Shown here: piece after piece, positions 37,481 to 45,854 of the stretch
Layout of the letters: the number at the start of each line of letters is the position of its first letter
Position numbering within the stretch: the stretch's first letter is position 1
DNA from: Azorhizobium sp965227945
Lineage (GTDB): Bacteria > Pseudomonadota > Alphaproteobacteria > Rhizobiales > Xanthobacteraceae
Length of the DNA: 64,000 bases
Assembly (NCBI GenBank): GCA_965227945.1
Contig: CBDDGQ010000006.1
Location: 2,542,001 to 2,606,000, forward strand
Reading direction: 5' to 3'
The notes under the pieces: generated by a model
Seen by the model: only the letters and a program-made list of their open reading frames with translations
What the model was told of the DNA's origin: nothing
Database searches by the model: none
Program-made: the position numbers and the translations under genes

Positions 37481-38689
37481 ATGACGCAGGAACAAGACGC
37501 ACCCGCCTCCGGCCCCGCTGAAGGCTGGACCGAGCCGAAGCCGACCGCCCTTCTGGTCCTCGCTGACGGCACCGTTCTCGAAGGTTTCGGGTTCGGCGCG
37601 GCCACCGAGGGCGTGGGAGAGGTGTGCTTCAACACCGCCATCACCGGCTATGAGGAGATCCTCACCGATCCCTCCTATGCCGGGCAGATCGTGACCTTCA
37701 CCTTTCCGCACATCGGAAACGTGGGCACCAATGAAGAGGACATCGAGACGGTCTCCGCCGCCGCCGTGTCCGGCGTGCGCGGGGTGGTGGTGCGCAGCGC
37801 CGTCACCGACCCGTCCAATTATCGCGCGACGCGTAATCTCGACGCCTGGCTGAAGGCCCGGGACATTCCCGCCATCAGCGGCATCGACACCCGCGCCCTC
37901 ACCGCGCTGATCCGCGAGGGCGGCATGCCCAACGCGGTGCTGGCCCATCATCCTGAAGGCGTGTTCGACATTCCGGCCCTGCAGGCCCGTGCCAAGGCCT
38001 GGCCCGGCCTGGAGGGCATGGACCTGGTGCCGGGTGTCACCTCCGCCCAGCGGTTCAACTGGGACGAGACCGAATGGACCTGGAACACCGGCTACGGCCA
38101 CCAGGGCGCGCCGAAATACCATGTGGTGGCCATCGACTATGGCGTGAAGCGCAACATCCTGCGCCTGCTGGCCACCGCCGGCTGCAAGGTGACCGTGGTC
38201 CCGGCCACCACCACCGCCGCCGAGGTTATGGCGCTCAATCCCGACGGCGTGTTCCTCTCCAACGGCCCCGGCGATCCGGCGGCCACGGGGGAATATGCGG
38301 TGCCGGTGATCCGCGAGCTGATCGCCAAGGACGTGCCGACCTTCGGCATCTGCCTCGGCCACCAGATGATCGGCCTCGCCGTGGGTGGACGCACCATCAA
38401 GATGCACCAGGGCCACCATGGGGCGAACCACCCGGTGCAGGACCTGACCACCGGCAAGGTGGAGATCACCTCCATGAACCACGGCTTTGCGGTGGACCGC
38501 GACAGCCTGCCGGCCAATGCGCAGGAGACCCATGTCTCGCTGTTCGACGGCTCCAATGCCGGCATGGCGCTCAGCGACAAGCCGGTGTTCTCGGTGCAGT
38601 ACCATCCCGAGGCCAGCCCTGGCCCGCGCGACAGCCACTATCTGTTCCAGCGGTTCGTGGACCTGATGGCCAAGCACAAGGCGGCCTGA
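37481..38689 (+). CDS. carA: Carbamoyl-phosphate synthase small (glutaminase) subunit
   Basis: A 402-residue subunit that hydrolyses glutamine and channels ammonia to CarB for carbamoyl phosphate, the shared precursor of pyrimidines and arginine. The N-terminal CPSase_sm_chain domain (FGAATEGVGEVCFNTAITGYEEILTDPSY) is followed by a class I glutamine amidotransferase domain with the nucleophile in FGICLGHQM and the His/Glu pair in VQYHPEASPGP. carB is not adjacent in this window. The start at MTQEQDAP was chosen because the protein-like sequence begins there; AGGCGA is a weak ribosome binding site, and an ATG at 37439 would add 14 residues. Confidence 0.97.
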   Translation: MTQEQDAPASGPAEGWTEPKPTALLVLADGTVLEGFGFGAATEGVGEVCFNTAITGYEEILTDPSYAGQIVTFTFPHIGNVGTNEEDIETVSAAAVSGVRGVVVRSAVTDPSNYRATRNLDAWLKARDIPAISGIDTRALTALIREGGMPNAVLAHHPEGVFDIPALQARAKAWPGLEGMDLVPGVTSAQRFNWDETEWTWNTGYGHQGAPKYHVVAIDYGVKRNILRLLATAGCKVTVVPATTTAAEVMALNPDGVFLSNGPGDPAATGEYAVPVIRELIAKDVPTFGICLGHQMIGLAVGGRTIKMHQGHHGANHPVQDLTTGKVEITSMNHGFAVDRDSLPANAQETHVSLFDGSNAGMALSDKPVFSVQYHPEASPGPRDSHYLFQRFVDLMAKHKAA

Positions 38690-38837
38690 CCGCACGCCCG
38701 CGCGCTGCAAGGCGCGCGGGCCGAGGCCATGCGGCTGGACAGGCCGCGGGCCTCATCTATGGTCTCCCTGCGGCACGCGGGATGTCCGTTGGCCGAATAC
38801 CTCTTCGGACCCGCCCCCTCTTCGACGGGAGACCACC

Positions 38838-39275
38838 ATGACCCTGCGCATCGCTGCCGCGGCCACTGCCGTGTGCCTTGCCTGTTTCTCGGCTCCGGCC
38901 TCTGCCGCCGATGCCAACCTGATCGGCCATTGGACATCCACCGGCGAGACCAATGCGGCCCGGCTCGGCCAGGCGATCGCCGGCTGGCCGGCCACGGACA
39001 AGCCGGCCTTCAATCTGTCCCCGCGTCCGTCCGTGGTCATCGATGTCCAGGAAGGGCGCAAGCTCGCCGGCCACGAGATCTTCGCCGACGGCAGCCGGGA
39101 GGATTTTGTCGGCGTCATCAAGCGCGACGGCCGCAGCGTCCTGGTGAGCACCATGAAGGGACTGGCCATGGTCGATCTGGACGGCGACAGCATGGAATGG
39201 TGCTGGGTCGACACGCTGGACGCCCTGGCCGTCGTCTCCTGCGACGTGATGCGCAAGGATCCCGCCGCCAAATAG
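38838..39275 (+). CDS. Exported protein of unknown function (145 residues)
   Basis: I do not recognise the family. A clean signal peptide (MTLRIAAAATAVCLACFSAPASA-A) exports a mature protein of about 122 residues. The mature part looks like a small beta-rich domain: LIGHWTSTGET, FNLSPRPSVVIDVQEGRKLAGHEIF, FVGVIKRDGRSVLVSTMKGLAMVDLDGDSMEWCW. Two cysteines (WCWVD and SCDVM) could form a disulfide. GGGAG lies just upstream of the ATG. It follows carA after about 150 bases and probably has its own promoter. Confidence 0.8.
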   Translation: MTLRIAAAATAVCLACFSAPASAADANLIGHWTSTGETNAARLGQAIAGWPATDKPAFNLSPRPSVVIDVQEGRKLAGHEIFADGSREDFVGVIKRDGRSVLVSTMKGLAMVDLDGDSMEWCWVDTLDALAVVSCDVMRKDPAAK

Positions 39276-39391
39276 GCCGCACCTTTCGCCGCGACCGGGG
39301 CCCCTTGCACCGACGGCTGCCTCGTGAGGCGCCGCGGCCAGACGGCAGCGGCGCGGGCGGCGGCCCTTAGGCGAGGGCCTGAGGCCAGGCC

Positions 39392-40081
39392 TCAGTCGAG
39401 AAAGTCGCCATGGGCTTCCACATGCTTGGCGAGGCCCAATGTGTGCTCGCGCACCAGCCGCTCGGCCAGATCCGCATCGCGCTTCTCGATGGCTTCGACG
39501 ATGCGGGTGTGGTCGAGGATGGAGCGCTGGGCACGGTGATCCTGGCCGATGGTGACCTTCCGCACGCCGCGCATGTGGGGGAACAGATTGTCCGTGGTCT
39601 CCGCCAGCAGGTCGCAGCCGGACATGCGGATGATCAGCTTGTGGAAGGCGAGGTTGGCTTCGGAATATTCCGAGACGAATTCTTCGGGATTGCGATTGGC
39701 GAACGCCCGCACATTCTCGCGCAGCAAGGCGATGTCATGGTCCGAGGCCAGCTGCGAGGCAAGGCGCGCGGCCATGCCCTCCAAGGCGGCCCAGACCGTG
39801 ATCATCTCGAGGATCTCTTGCTTGGTCTTGCGCACCACGAAGATGCCCCGCCGCGGCACCGAGCGCACGAAACCTTCCTGCTCCAGCAGGGTCATGGCCT
39901 CGCGGATCGGGGTGCGCGACACCCCCAGCTTCTCCGACAGCTGACGCTCCTCGAGGCGGATCTCCTCGTCATGGCTATAGATGTCCATCTCCATGATGGC
40001 CGCCTTGAGGGCCTTGTAAGCCTTCATCCGGAAGCTCGATTCGGTCTCGATCGGCTTCACGTTGATATCCTGGTACGTCAT
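39392..40081 (-). CDS. GntR family transcriptional regulator, FadR/FCD subgroup
   Basis: A 229-residue regulator. The N-terminal winged helix-turn-helix (about 18-85) has IRLEERQLSEKLGVSRTPIREAMTLLEQEGFVRSVPRRGIFV, the GntR signature. The C-terminal FCD ligand domain (about 95-225) includes the metal-binding residues of ANLAFHKLI and HTRIVEAIEKRDADLAERLVREH. Such regulators sense small organic acids. It is divergent from the CBS-protein, frc and oxlT genes, so it is the natural candidate regulator of oxalate/formate catabolism; this is inferred from position. The start at MTYQDINV follows AGGGTG; the longer frame is not protein-like. Confidence 0.92.
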   Translation of the reverse strand: MTYQDINVKPIETESSFRMKAYKALKAAIMEMDIYSHDEEIRLEERQLSEKLGVSRTPIREAMTLLEQEGFVRSVPRRGIFVVRKTKQEILEMITVWAALEGMAARLASQLASDHDIALLRENVRAFANRNPEEFVSEYSEANLAFHKLIIRMSGCDLLAETTDNLFPHMRGVRKVTIGQDHRAQRSILDHTRIVEAIEKRDADLAERLVREHTLGLAKHVEAHGDFLD

Positions 40082-40193
40082 GTCACCCTTGCCTGATCCA
40101 GCCGCGTCATGCGTCGCGCACGGTCCATCCGGCGTCCATTCCGCATGATGCCGCGCACCCGCAGACGCCGGGCCCCCCATGGGCGGTTCGTGA

Positions 40194-40222
40194 GATGCGA
40201 ATACAACATACTGTGTCGCATC
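40194..40222. promoter_or_regulatory. Inverted repeat GATGCGA-N15-TCGCATC upstream of gntR
   Basis: Perfect 7-base arms enclose a spacer containing two ATAC half-sites spaced as in ATACAACATAC. It is about 115 bases upstream of the GntR start codon and may serve autoregulation. Confidence 0.35.
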
Positions 40223-40333
40223 GATCCTTGAAGAGGGCAAGCAAACCGCCGAACAACCACGAAACTTCAGAAAACGTGTTGCAGCGCAACGTAAAGAGGC
40301 ATCTCCAGCTTCTGCACTGCTTATTGACATTAC

Positions 40334-40346
40334 GTATTCTGCATAC
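40334..40346. promoter_or_regulatory. GTAT-N5-ATAC palindrome 1
   Basis: GTATTCTGCATAC, upstream of the CBS-protein gene. It has the same half-sites and spacing as the copies at 41002 and 46161, and suits a dimeric GntR regulator. Confidence 0.45.
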
Positions 40347-40451
40347 CAGCATGCTTCTAAGGAACGAGGGCATCTGCCCGACGCGGCCGGCCTCAGGCGC
40401 TGCATATCCACCGCGGACGAACCGCGGAGCTCCAGCTAGGTGAGGAATGCC

Positions 40452-40922
40452 ATGATCACGGTGGACGATATTCTGCGCGAGAAGCGCGACACGCGGATCG
40501 TGACGGTGCGGATGAATGAGACGGTCGCCACGGCCGCACTCATCATGCGGCGGGAGAACGTCTCCTCTGTGGTGGTGAAGGACGTGTGCCGCACCGAGGG
40601 CAACACCGTGGTGGGTGTGTTCTCAGAACGGGATGTGACGCGCGCTCTGGTGGCGCACGGTGCCAACACGCCCAGCCTGCCGGTGGCGACTTTCCTGCAG
40701 CGGGAGGTCATCTCCTGCACGTTGCAGGACAGCATCGTCACGGTGCTGCGGTTGATGAACGAACATCAGGTGCGCCACCTGCCGGTGATGGTGGAGCACA
40801 ATCTGGTGGGCGTGATCAGCGCCACCGATCTGATGCGCCACTATCTGCATGAATCCGAAGTGGCCTCCCACGCGGATCAGGCGATCAGCGGCATGACGGT
40901 GGCCCTGTCGGCGCTGCGCTGA
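40452..40922 (+). CDS. CBS-domain pair protein
   Basis: A 156-residue cytoplasmic protein consisting of two CBS domains (about 5-65 and 75-140). Typical elements are TAALIMRRENVSSVVV, VGVFSERDVTRALVAHG, VLRLMNEHQVRHLPVMVEHNLVGVISATDLMRHYL. CBS pairs bind adenosyl nucleotides such as AMP, ATP or SAM and act as energy or cofactor sensors. No catalytic domain is attached. It lies between the GntR regulator and frc, so it may tune oxalate catabolism to energy state; that is inference. GAGG lies six bases before the ATG at 40452; a GTG at 40440 overlaps that site. Confidence 0.9.
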   Translation: MITVDDILREKRDTRIVTVRMNETVATAALIMRRENVSSVVVKDVCRTEGNTVVGVFSERDVTRALVAHGANTPSLPVATFLQREVISCTLQDSIVTVLRLMNEHQVRHLPVMVEHNLVGVISATDLMRHYLHESEVASHADQAISGMTVALSALR

Positions 40923-41001
40923 CGGGCCCTGAGACGTCCCGGAGGCGGTTTGCAAAACATTTGCGACCGTCTTCGGAGAATGATACGCTTATTTGTACTT
41001 G

Positions 41002-41014
41002 GTATACGAGATAC
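41002..41014. promoter_or_regulatory. GTAT-N5-ATAC palindrome 2, upstream of frc
   Basis: GTATACGAGATAC, about 120 bases before the frc start codon in an A/T-rich stretch (TGATACGCTTATTTGTACTT precedes it). Same half-sites and spacing as the other two copies. Confidence 0.5.
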
Positions 41015-41134
41015 TGTAGACGATGGAAGAGCGGGGCCTACCCGCACTAAAGCTTGGGGTCGCGTGAGCACATTCCAGAAGCTGGCAGCAGACCGGCTCG
41101 GAAAGAACAAGGGCAGGTTCCAGGGGTTAGAGGC

Positions 41135-42364
41135 ATGGCCAAGGCACTCGACGGCGTGCGCGTCCTCGATATGACGCACGTACAATCCGGACCCTCGGCG
41201 ACTCAGTTGCTCGCCTGGATGGGTGCAGATGTCATCAAGATCGAAATGCCCCGGCGCGGCGACATTACCCGCAGCCAATTGCGCGACCGGTCCAATGTGG
41301 ACAGTCTGTATTTCGCGATGCTCAATTCCAACAAGCGCAGCGTGACCTTGAACATCAAGTCACCGCAGGGGCAGGACGCCCTGGTGCGGCTGATCGAGCG
41401 CTGCGACGTGCTGGTGGAGAATTTCGGCCCCGGCGTGCTGGAGCGGCAAGGCTTCTCGTTCGAGCGCATCCACGCCATCAATCCGCGGCTCATTTACGCC
41501 TCCATCAAGGGCTTTGCCGAGGGCGCTGCCCAGGACGCCAAGGCCTATGAGACCATTGCCCAGGCCATGGGTGGGGCCATGAGCACCACCGGCTGGCAAT
41601 CCGGCCCGCCCACCGCCTCCAGCGCCCAGATCGGCGACACCGGCACCGGCGTCCACGCGGTCGCCGGCATCCTGGCGGCGCTCTACCAGCGCACGGTCAC
41701 CGGCACCGGTCAGCGGGTGGACGTGGCCATGCAGGATTGCGTGGTCAATCTGCTGCGGGTGAAGTTGCGCGACCAGCAGCGCCTCGCCTCCGGCCCCCTG
41801 GTGGAATATCCCGGCGCGCCGCAGGGCGAGGCGGTGCCGCGGGCCGGCAATGCCTCCGGCGGCGGCCAGCCCGGTGCGGCGCTGCGCTGCGCTCCGGGCG
41901 GCGAGAATGACTTCTGCTATGTCATCATCCAGCCGCAGGGCTGGGCGCCGCTGATGCGCCTGATCGGCCGCAAGGACCTGATCGAGGACGGCCGCTTTGC
42001 CTCGCACGAGGCCCGTGCCGAGCGTCTGGACGCCTGCTTCGAGGTGATCGAGACCTGGACCCGCAAGCGGACCAAGTTCGAGGTGATGAAGGCCCTTTCG
42101 GCCATCGACGTGCCGTGCGGCCCCATCCTCTCCACCAAGGACATTCTGGAAGATCGCAGCCTCTATGCGCGCGGCTTCCTGGTGGACGTGCCCCATCCTG
42201 AGCGGGGCAATTACGTCACCATCGCATCCCCGATCCATCTCTCCGACAGTTCCGTAGAGGTGGAGCGGGCGCCGCTGCTGGGCGAGCACACCGAAGACGT
42301 GCTGGCCTGGATCGGGTTCGACCGCGACGACATCGCCAGCATGCGGGCCTCCGGGGCCGCATGA
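41135..42364 (+). CDS. frc: Formyl-CoA:oxalate CoA-transferase (class III CoA-transferase)
   Basis: A 409-residue CoA-transferase that swaps CoA from formyl-CoA to oxalate, the activating step of oxalate breakdown. The N-terminal THVQSGPSATQLLAWMGADVIKIE and the NVDSLYFAMLNSNKRSV block closely follow Oxalobacter Frc. The catalytic aspartate is Asp168 in QIGDTGTG. The mobile glycine loop is SGGGQPG at 241-247, with Ser in place of the first Gly. LRDQQRL and EYPGAPQ also match Frc rather than other family III enzymes. Oxalyl-CoA decarboxylase, its obligate partner, is not in this window. The ATG follows GGGGTTAGAGG. oxlT genes follow on the same strand. Confidence 0.9.
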   Translation: MAKALDGVRVLDMTHVQSGPSATQLLAWMGADVIKIEMPRRGDITRSQLRDRSNVDSLYFAMLNSNKRSVTLNIKSPQGQDALVRLIERCDVLVENFGPGVLERQGFSFERIHAINPRLIYASIKGFAEGAAQDAKAYETIAQAMGGAMSTTGWQSGPPTASSAQIGDTGTGVHAVAGILAALYQRTVTGTGQRVDVAMQDCVVNLLRVKLRDQQRLASGPLVEYPGAPQGEAVPRAGNASGGGQPGAALRCAPGGENDFCYVIIQPQGWAPLMRLIGRKDLIEDGRFASHEARAERLDACFEVIETWTRKRTKFEVMKALSAIDVPCGPILSTKDILEDRSLYARGFLVDVPHPERGNYVTIASPIHLSDSSVEVERAPLLGEHTEDVLAWIGFDRDDIASMRASGAA

Positions 42365-42394
42365 GCCGTCGCCACGCCTTCAGGTCGGGGCAAG

Positions 42395-42446
42395 TGTACG
42401 CCGTCCAGAACACTGTACGCCGTCAAGAAAGGGTTGGTACGCGTAT
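42395..42446. promoter_or_regulatory. Tandem direct repeats TGTACGCCGTC upstream of the first oxlT
   Basis: TGTACGCCGTC occurs at 42395-42405 and 42414-42424, 19 bases apart (about two helix turns). A looser third copy, GGTACGCGTATC, begins at 42436. They lie in the frc-oxlT spacer and could bind a tandemly acting regulator. Confidence 0.4.
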
Positions 42447-42536
42447 CGTCTCGCCGCTTCGTATGAGGGAAAAAGAGGGTGAAGCGGTCCTCATATCCAA
42501 AAAATAGATGAAAAATCTTCATCAGGGGTAGGAAAC

Positions 42537-43841
42537 ATGGTTGTTGCTCAAGCAGAGGGCAGCTCAGCGCCATCGGTGCGCTGGCTGCAATTGATCGCCG
42601 GCATCGTGTGTATGGTGGCCGCGGCGAATATTCAGTACTCGTGGACCTTGTTCGTCCCCGAGATTCAGGCCGCCAACGGCTGGAGCCGCGCGTCCATCCA
42701 GGTGGCCTTCACCATCTTCGTCGTGGTGCAGACGTGGCTGACCCCCATCGAGGGGTATTTCATCGACAAGTACGGCCCGCGGGTCGTGGTGCTCATCGGC
42801 GGCCTGTTCACCGGCCTGTCCTGGGTCGTCAACTCCTATGCCACCTCGCTGAACGGCTTCTATCTGGGAGCGGTCATCGGCGGCATCGGCGTTGGCTGCG
42901 TCTACGCCACCTGCGTGAACAGCGCGCTCAAGTGGTTCCCGGACAAGCGTGGCCTTGCGGTGGGTCTGATGGCGGCGGGGTATGGCTCCGGCACGGTGCT
43001 GACCATCATCCCGATCGCCAACATGCTGAAGACCGCTGGCTATTCGCAGACCTTCTTCTTCTTCGGCCTGATCCAAGGGGCGATCATCCTCCTGGCGGCT
43101 GGCTTCCTGCGGGCGCCTGGCAATCGGGAAATCGTGTATTCAGCCAATGTGCTTCAGTCCCGCCGGGACTACACCTTGGGTGAAGCGCTGCGGACCCCGG
43201 TGTTTTACGTCATGCTCGGCATGTTCATCTGCACCGTCAGCGGTGGCTTGATGGCCGTGGCGCAGCTGGGCGTGATCGCCGAAGATCTCGGCGTGAAGCA
43301 TGTGGAAGTGAACCTCTACTTCTTCGCCATGGCCGCTCTGCCTTTCGCCTTGATGCTGGATCGCATCCTGAACGGCTTTTCGCGTCCCTTCTTCGGCTGG
43401 ATCTCCGATCATATCGGCCGCGAGAAGACCATGTTCTTCGCCTTCACCATGGAGGGGATCGGCATCATCGCGCTGGGCACGTTCGGCCACAATCCGTGGG
43501 CGTTCATCATCCTCAGCGGTGTTGTGTTTCTTGCCTGGGGCGAAGTCTATTCTCTGTTCAGTGCCACGGCCGCCGATACGTTCGGCAGCAAGCATGTCGG
43601 AAAAATCTACGGCGTTCTGTATTGCGCCAAGGGTTTCGCCGCTTTGCTTGTGCCTTTGGCCAATATCCTCATGGAGGCCACCGGCAGTTGGGCGGTTGTG
43701 CTTTATGTGGTGGCCGGCATGGACCTCACGGCAGCTTTTGCAGCGCTTTTTGTCCTGAAACCGATGCTGGCCCGCCATCATCGTCTCAATGCGGAAGCGG
43801 CCAACGCCATTCGGGATCGCGAGATTATCGCGCGCGCCTGA
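42537..43841 (+). CDS. MFS transporter of the oxalate:formate antiporter (OFA) family, copy 1
   Basis: A 434-residue protein with 12 membrane spans. The OFA pattern is clear: IQYSWTLFVPEIQ in helix 1, GYGSGTVLTIIPIANML, and in the second half DRILNGFSRPFFGWISDHIGRE and YCAKGFAALLVP. Arg276 and Lys365 stand where Oxalobacter OxlT has its substrate-binding Arg272 and Lys355, so a dicarboxylate such as oxalate is a likely substrate. It follows frc by about 170 bases containing direct repeats, and ends at a strong terminator. AGGGGTAGG precedes the ATG. Confidence 0.9.
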   Translation: MVVAQAEGSSAPSVRWLQLIAGIVCMVAAANIQYSWTLFVPEIQAANGWSRASIQVAFTIFVVVQTWLTPIEGYFIDKYGPRVVVLIGGLFTGLSWVVNSYATSLNGFYLGAVIGGIGVGCVYATCVNSALKWFPDKRGLAVGLMAAGYGSGTVLTIIPIANMLKTAGYSQTFFFFGLIQGAIILLAAGFLRAPGNREIVYSANVLQSRRDYTLGEALRTPVFYVMLGMFICTVSGGLMAVAQLGVIAEDLGVKHVEVNLYFFAMAALPFALMLDRILNGFSRPFFGWISDHIGREKTMFFAFTMEGIGIIALGTFGHNPWAFIILSGVVFLAWGEVYSLFSATAADTFGSKHVGKIYGVLYCAKGFAALLVPLANILMEATGSWAVVLYVVAGMDLTAAFAALFVLKPMLARHHRLNAEAANAIRDREIIARA

Positions 43842-43877
43842 GATACGTCCCTCAGCCACCTTCGGGTGGCCCCTCGT

Positions 43878-43905
43878 GGCCCCGGCTCTGCCGGGGCCTT
43901 TTTTT
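43878..43905 (+). terminator. Rho-independent terminator of the first antiporter gene
   Basis: A perfect GGCCCCGGC stem with TCT loop is followed by TTTTTTT, 36 bases past the stop codon. It is a textbook intrinsic terminator. Confidence 0.9.
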
Positions 43906-43973
43906 GCCGCGAGGCCCGTTTCGCTCTGGGATCCTTCTTGATGCCATGTGCGCGCCATCTCTTGTGGGAGATC

Positions 43974-44001
43974 TTGCAAAGCAACGGGAGTGCGATATGA
44001 T
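43974..44001 (+). promoter_or_regulatory. Possible sigma-70 promoter for the second antiporter gene
   Basis: TTGCAA at 43974-43979 and TATGAT at 43996-44001, separated by 16 bases. The distance to the start codon is long (about 280 bases), leaving a leader that contains the inverted repeat at 44106. Confidence 0.35.
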
Positions 44002-44105
44002 GATTCCAATCCCATATGCCGGCGTGAAATCCAATAAAAACGTCATAGGCCGTGAATAAGAGTCACGCAAATCTGCCGAATGTGCCGCAATAATCTTGCG
44101 AAGAC

Positions 44106-44127
44106 TATGTAAGGTAGCGGTTACATA
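44106..44127. promoter_or_regulatory. Inverted repeat TATGTAA-N8-TTACATA
   Basis: Perfect 7-base arms with an 8-base spacer, about 157 bases before the second antiporter gene. It is not the GTAT-N5-ATAC type, so it may bind a different regulator or act in the leader RNA. Confidence 0.35.
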
Positions 44128-44283
44128 ACGGTAATTAGCATGTGGGCTGCCTGAATTTCATGCGACGAAGGTGACGGTACGCGAGCTGGCCCCAACGCCA
44201 ATGGGCCCGCGATAAGAATGGCGACCGTCACGGGCCGTTCATCGACTCGCATTCGATGACACCAACGTGTGGAAGGGATGGAA

Positions 44284-45591
44284 ATGCCGCCTATTGAAAC
44301 CGCAACCAAGGGCCCGCTGGGCGGGCGCTGGATGCAATTGGTCATCGGCATCGTGTGCATGTCGATGATCGCCAATCTGCAATACGGCTGGACGCTGTTC
44401 GTCGAGCCCATCAACGACAAATACCACTGGGGCCGCCCGGCCATTCAGGTGGCATTCACCATCTTCGTGGTCACCGAGACCTGGCTGGTGCCCATCGAAG
44501 GCTGGTTCGTGGACAAGTTCGGTCCCCGCATCGTGGTGTTCATCGGCGGCATCCTGTGCGCCGCCGCCTGGGCGATGAACTCCATCGCTGACACCCTCAC
44601 CCTGCTTTATGTGTCCGCCGCCATCGGCGGCATCGGCGCCGGCGCGGTGTACGGCACCTGCGTGGGTTCGGCCCTCAAGTGGTTCCCCGATCGTCGCGGC
44701 CTGGCCGCCGGCCTCACCGCTGCCGGCTTCGGCGCGGGTTCGGCGCTGACCATCGTGCCCATCGCCTCCATGATCAAGAACGCCGGCTACCAGCAGACCT
44801 TCATGGTGTTCGGCCTGCTCCAGGGCGGTGTCGTGCTGCTGTTGGCGCTGTTCCTGTTCGCCCCCAAGGAAGGCCAGGTGCCCAAGGTTATGTCCAAGGG
44901 CGTGGTGCAGAGCCGCCGCAATTACGGCCCGGGCGAAATGGCCAAGGCCCCGGTGTTCTGGGTCATGTACCTGATGTTCGTCCTGGTGGCCGCCGGCGGC
45001 CTGATGGCCACCGCGCAGCTGGGCTCCATCGCCAAGGACTTCCAGATCGCCGACGTGCCGGTGAGCCTGATCGGCATCACCATGCCGGCTCTGACCTTCG
45101 CTTTGTCCATCGATCGCGTGTTGAACGGCTTGACGCGTCCGTTCTTCGGTTGGGTGTCGGACAATATCGGGCGCGAGAACACCATGTTCATCGCCTTCGG
45201 TCTGGAAGCGATCGGCGTGCTGGCGCTGGCGCACTTCGGCTCCAACCCCCTGGCCTTCGTGCTGCTGACCGGCCTCGTCTTCTTCGCCTGGGGTGAGATC
45301 TACTCGCTGTTCCCGGCGACGTGCGGCGACACCTTCGGCTCCAAGTTCGCCACCACCAATGCCGGCCTGCTTTATACCGCCAAGGGCACCGCGTCCCTGG
45401 TGGTGCCGTTCGCCTCGGTGGCCGTGGCGCAACTGGGCAATTGGGACCTGGTGTTCACCATCACCGCTGCGGTCAATGCCATCGCGGCGCTCATGGCCCT
45501 GTTGGTCCTCAAGCCCATGCGCTCGCGCTTCGTGGCCCAGGCGACCGTGACGGCCGACGCTGTGGTCAAGGGACCGGCCATCGCCAAATAG
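44284..45591 (+). CDS. MFS transporter of the oxalate:formate antiporter (OFA) family, copy 2
   Basis: A 435-residue, 12-span paralogue of the preceding antiporter. It shares nearly every OFA motif: LQYGWTLFVEPIND, GFGAGSALTIVPIASMI, DRVLNGLTRPFFGWVSDNIGRENTMF, EIYSLFPATCGDTFG and YTAKGTASLVVP, keeping the Arg and Lys implicated in oxalate binding. Compared with copy 1 it lacks the C-terminal His-rich tail and has a different N-terminus. The two copies may differ in substrate (oxalate, formate or another dicarboxylate) or in regulation, since this one has its own promoter region. The start at 44284 lies six bases after GGAAGGG; an ATG at 44278 overlaps that spacing. Confidence 0.9.
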   Translation: MPPIETATKGPLGGRWMQLVIGIVCMSMIANLQYGWTLFVEPINDKYHWGRPAIQVAFTIFVVTETWLVPIEGWFVDKFGPRIVVFIGGILCAAAWAMNSIADTLTLLYVSAAIGGIGAGAVYGTCVGSALKWFPDRRGLAAGLTAAGFGAGSALTIVPIASMIKNAGYQQTFMVFGLLQGGVVLLLALFLFAPKEGQVPKVMSKGVVQSRRNYGPGEMAKAPVFWVMYLMFVLVAAGGLMATAQLGSIAKDFQIADVPVSLIGITMPALTFALSIDRVLNGLTRPFFGWVSDNIGRENTMFIAFGLEAIGVLALAHFGSNPLAFVLLTGLVFFAWGEIYSLFPATCGDTFGSKFATTNAGLLYTAKGTASLVVPFASVAVAQLGNWDLVFTITAAVNAIAALMALLVLKPMRSRFVAQATVTADAVVKGPAIAK

Positions 45592-45854
45592 GCTGCGAAC
45601 TCAGGCGGGAGGGCCTCGTGTCCTCCCGTCACTGCACCGGGCGTCATCGTCCGGGCTGGCTTTTTCAAGGCCCCGTCAGAGACGAGACCTGACACCGCTC
45701 TGAGATCCGCGGCCGACCGGGTCTCAGTCAGAAGCGGGGCGAGCCTGCACACCTGCTGCATGGCGGCCCGGAGCAACTCCGGGACTGCCTCTTTCTCCAT
45801 CCCGATCACCGACCGCCCTCATTGCGGCAGCCAGCACGTCGAAACTCCGCGCGC
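45592..45854. other. Spacer after the second antiporter gene
   Basis: About 260 bases between convergent genes. A GCGGGAGG / CCTCCCGT hairpin near 45604-45630 may end the antiporter transcript. No gene is supported. Confidence 0.35.

Larger units (their letters stand above)
40082..40451. promoter_or_regulatory. Divergent control region between the GntR regulator and the CBS-protein gene
   Basis: About 370 bases, less GC-rich than neighbouring genes, without a supported gene. It holds a 7-base inverted repeat (GATGCGA at 40194-40200 and TCGCATC at 40216-40222) around ATACAACATAC, and a separate GTAT-N5-ATAC palindrome at 40334-40346. Both are plausible regulator sites: the first nearer the gntR promoter, the second nearer the CBS-protein promoter. 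Confidence 0.5.
43842..44283. promoter_or_regulatory. Terminator and promoter region between the two antiporter genes
   Basis: About 440 bases holding the strong terminator of the first antiporter gene, then an A/T-richer stretch with a possible sigma-70 promoter at 43974-44001 and an inverted repeat at 44106-44127. No further gene is supported. The second antiporter is therefore separately transcribed. Confidence 0.5.
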
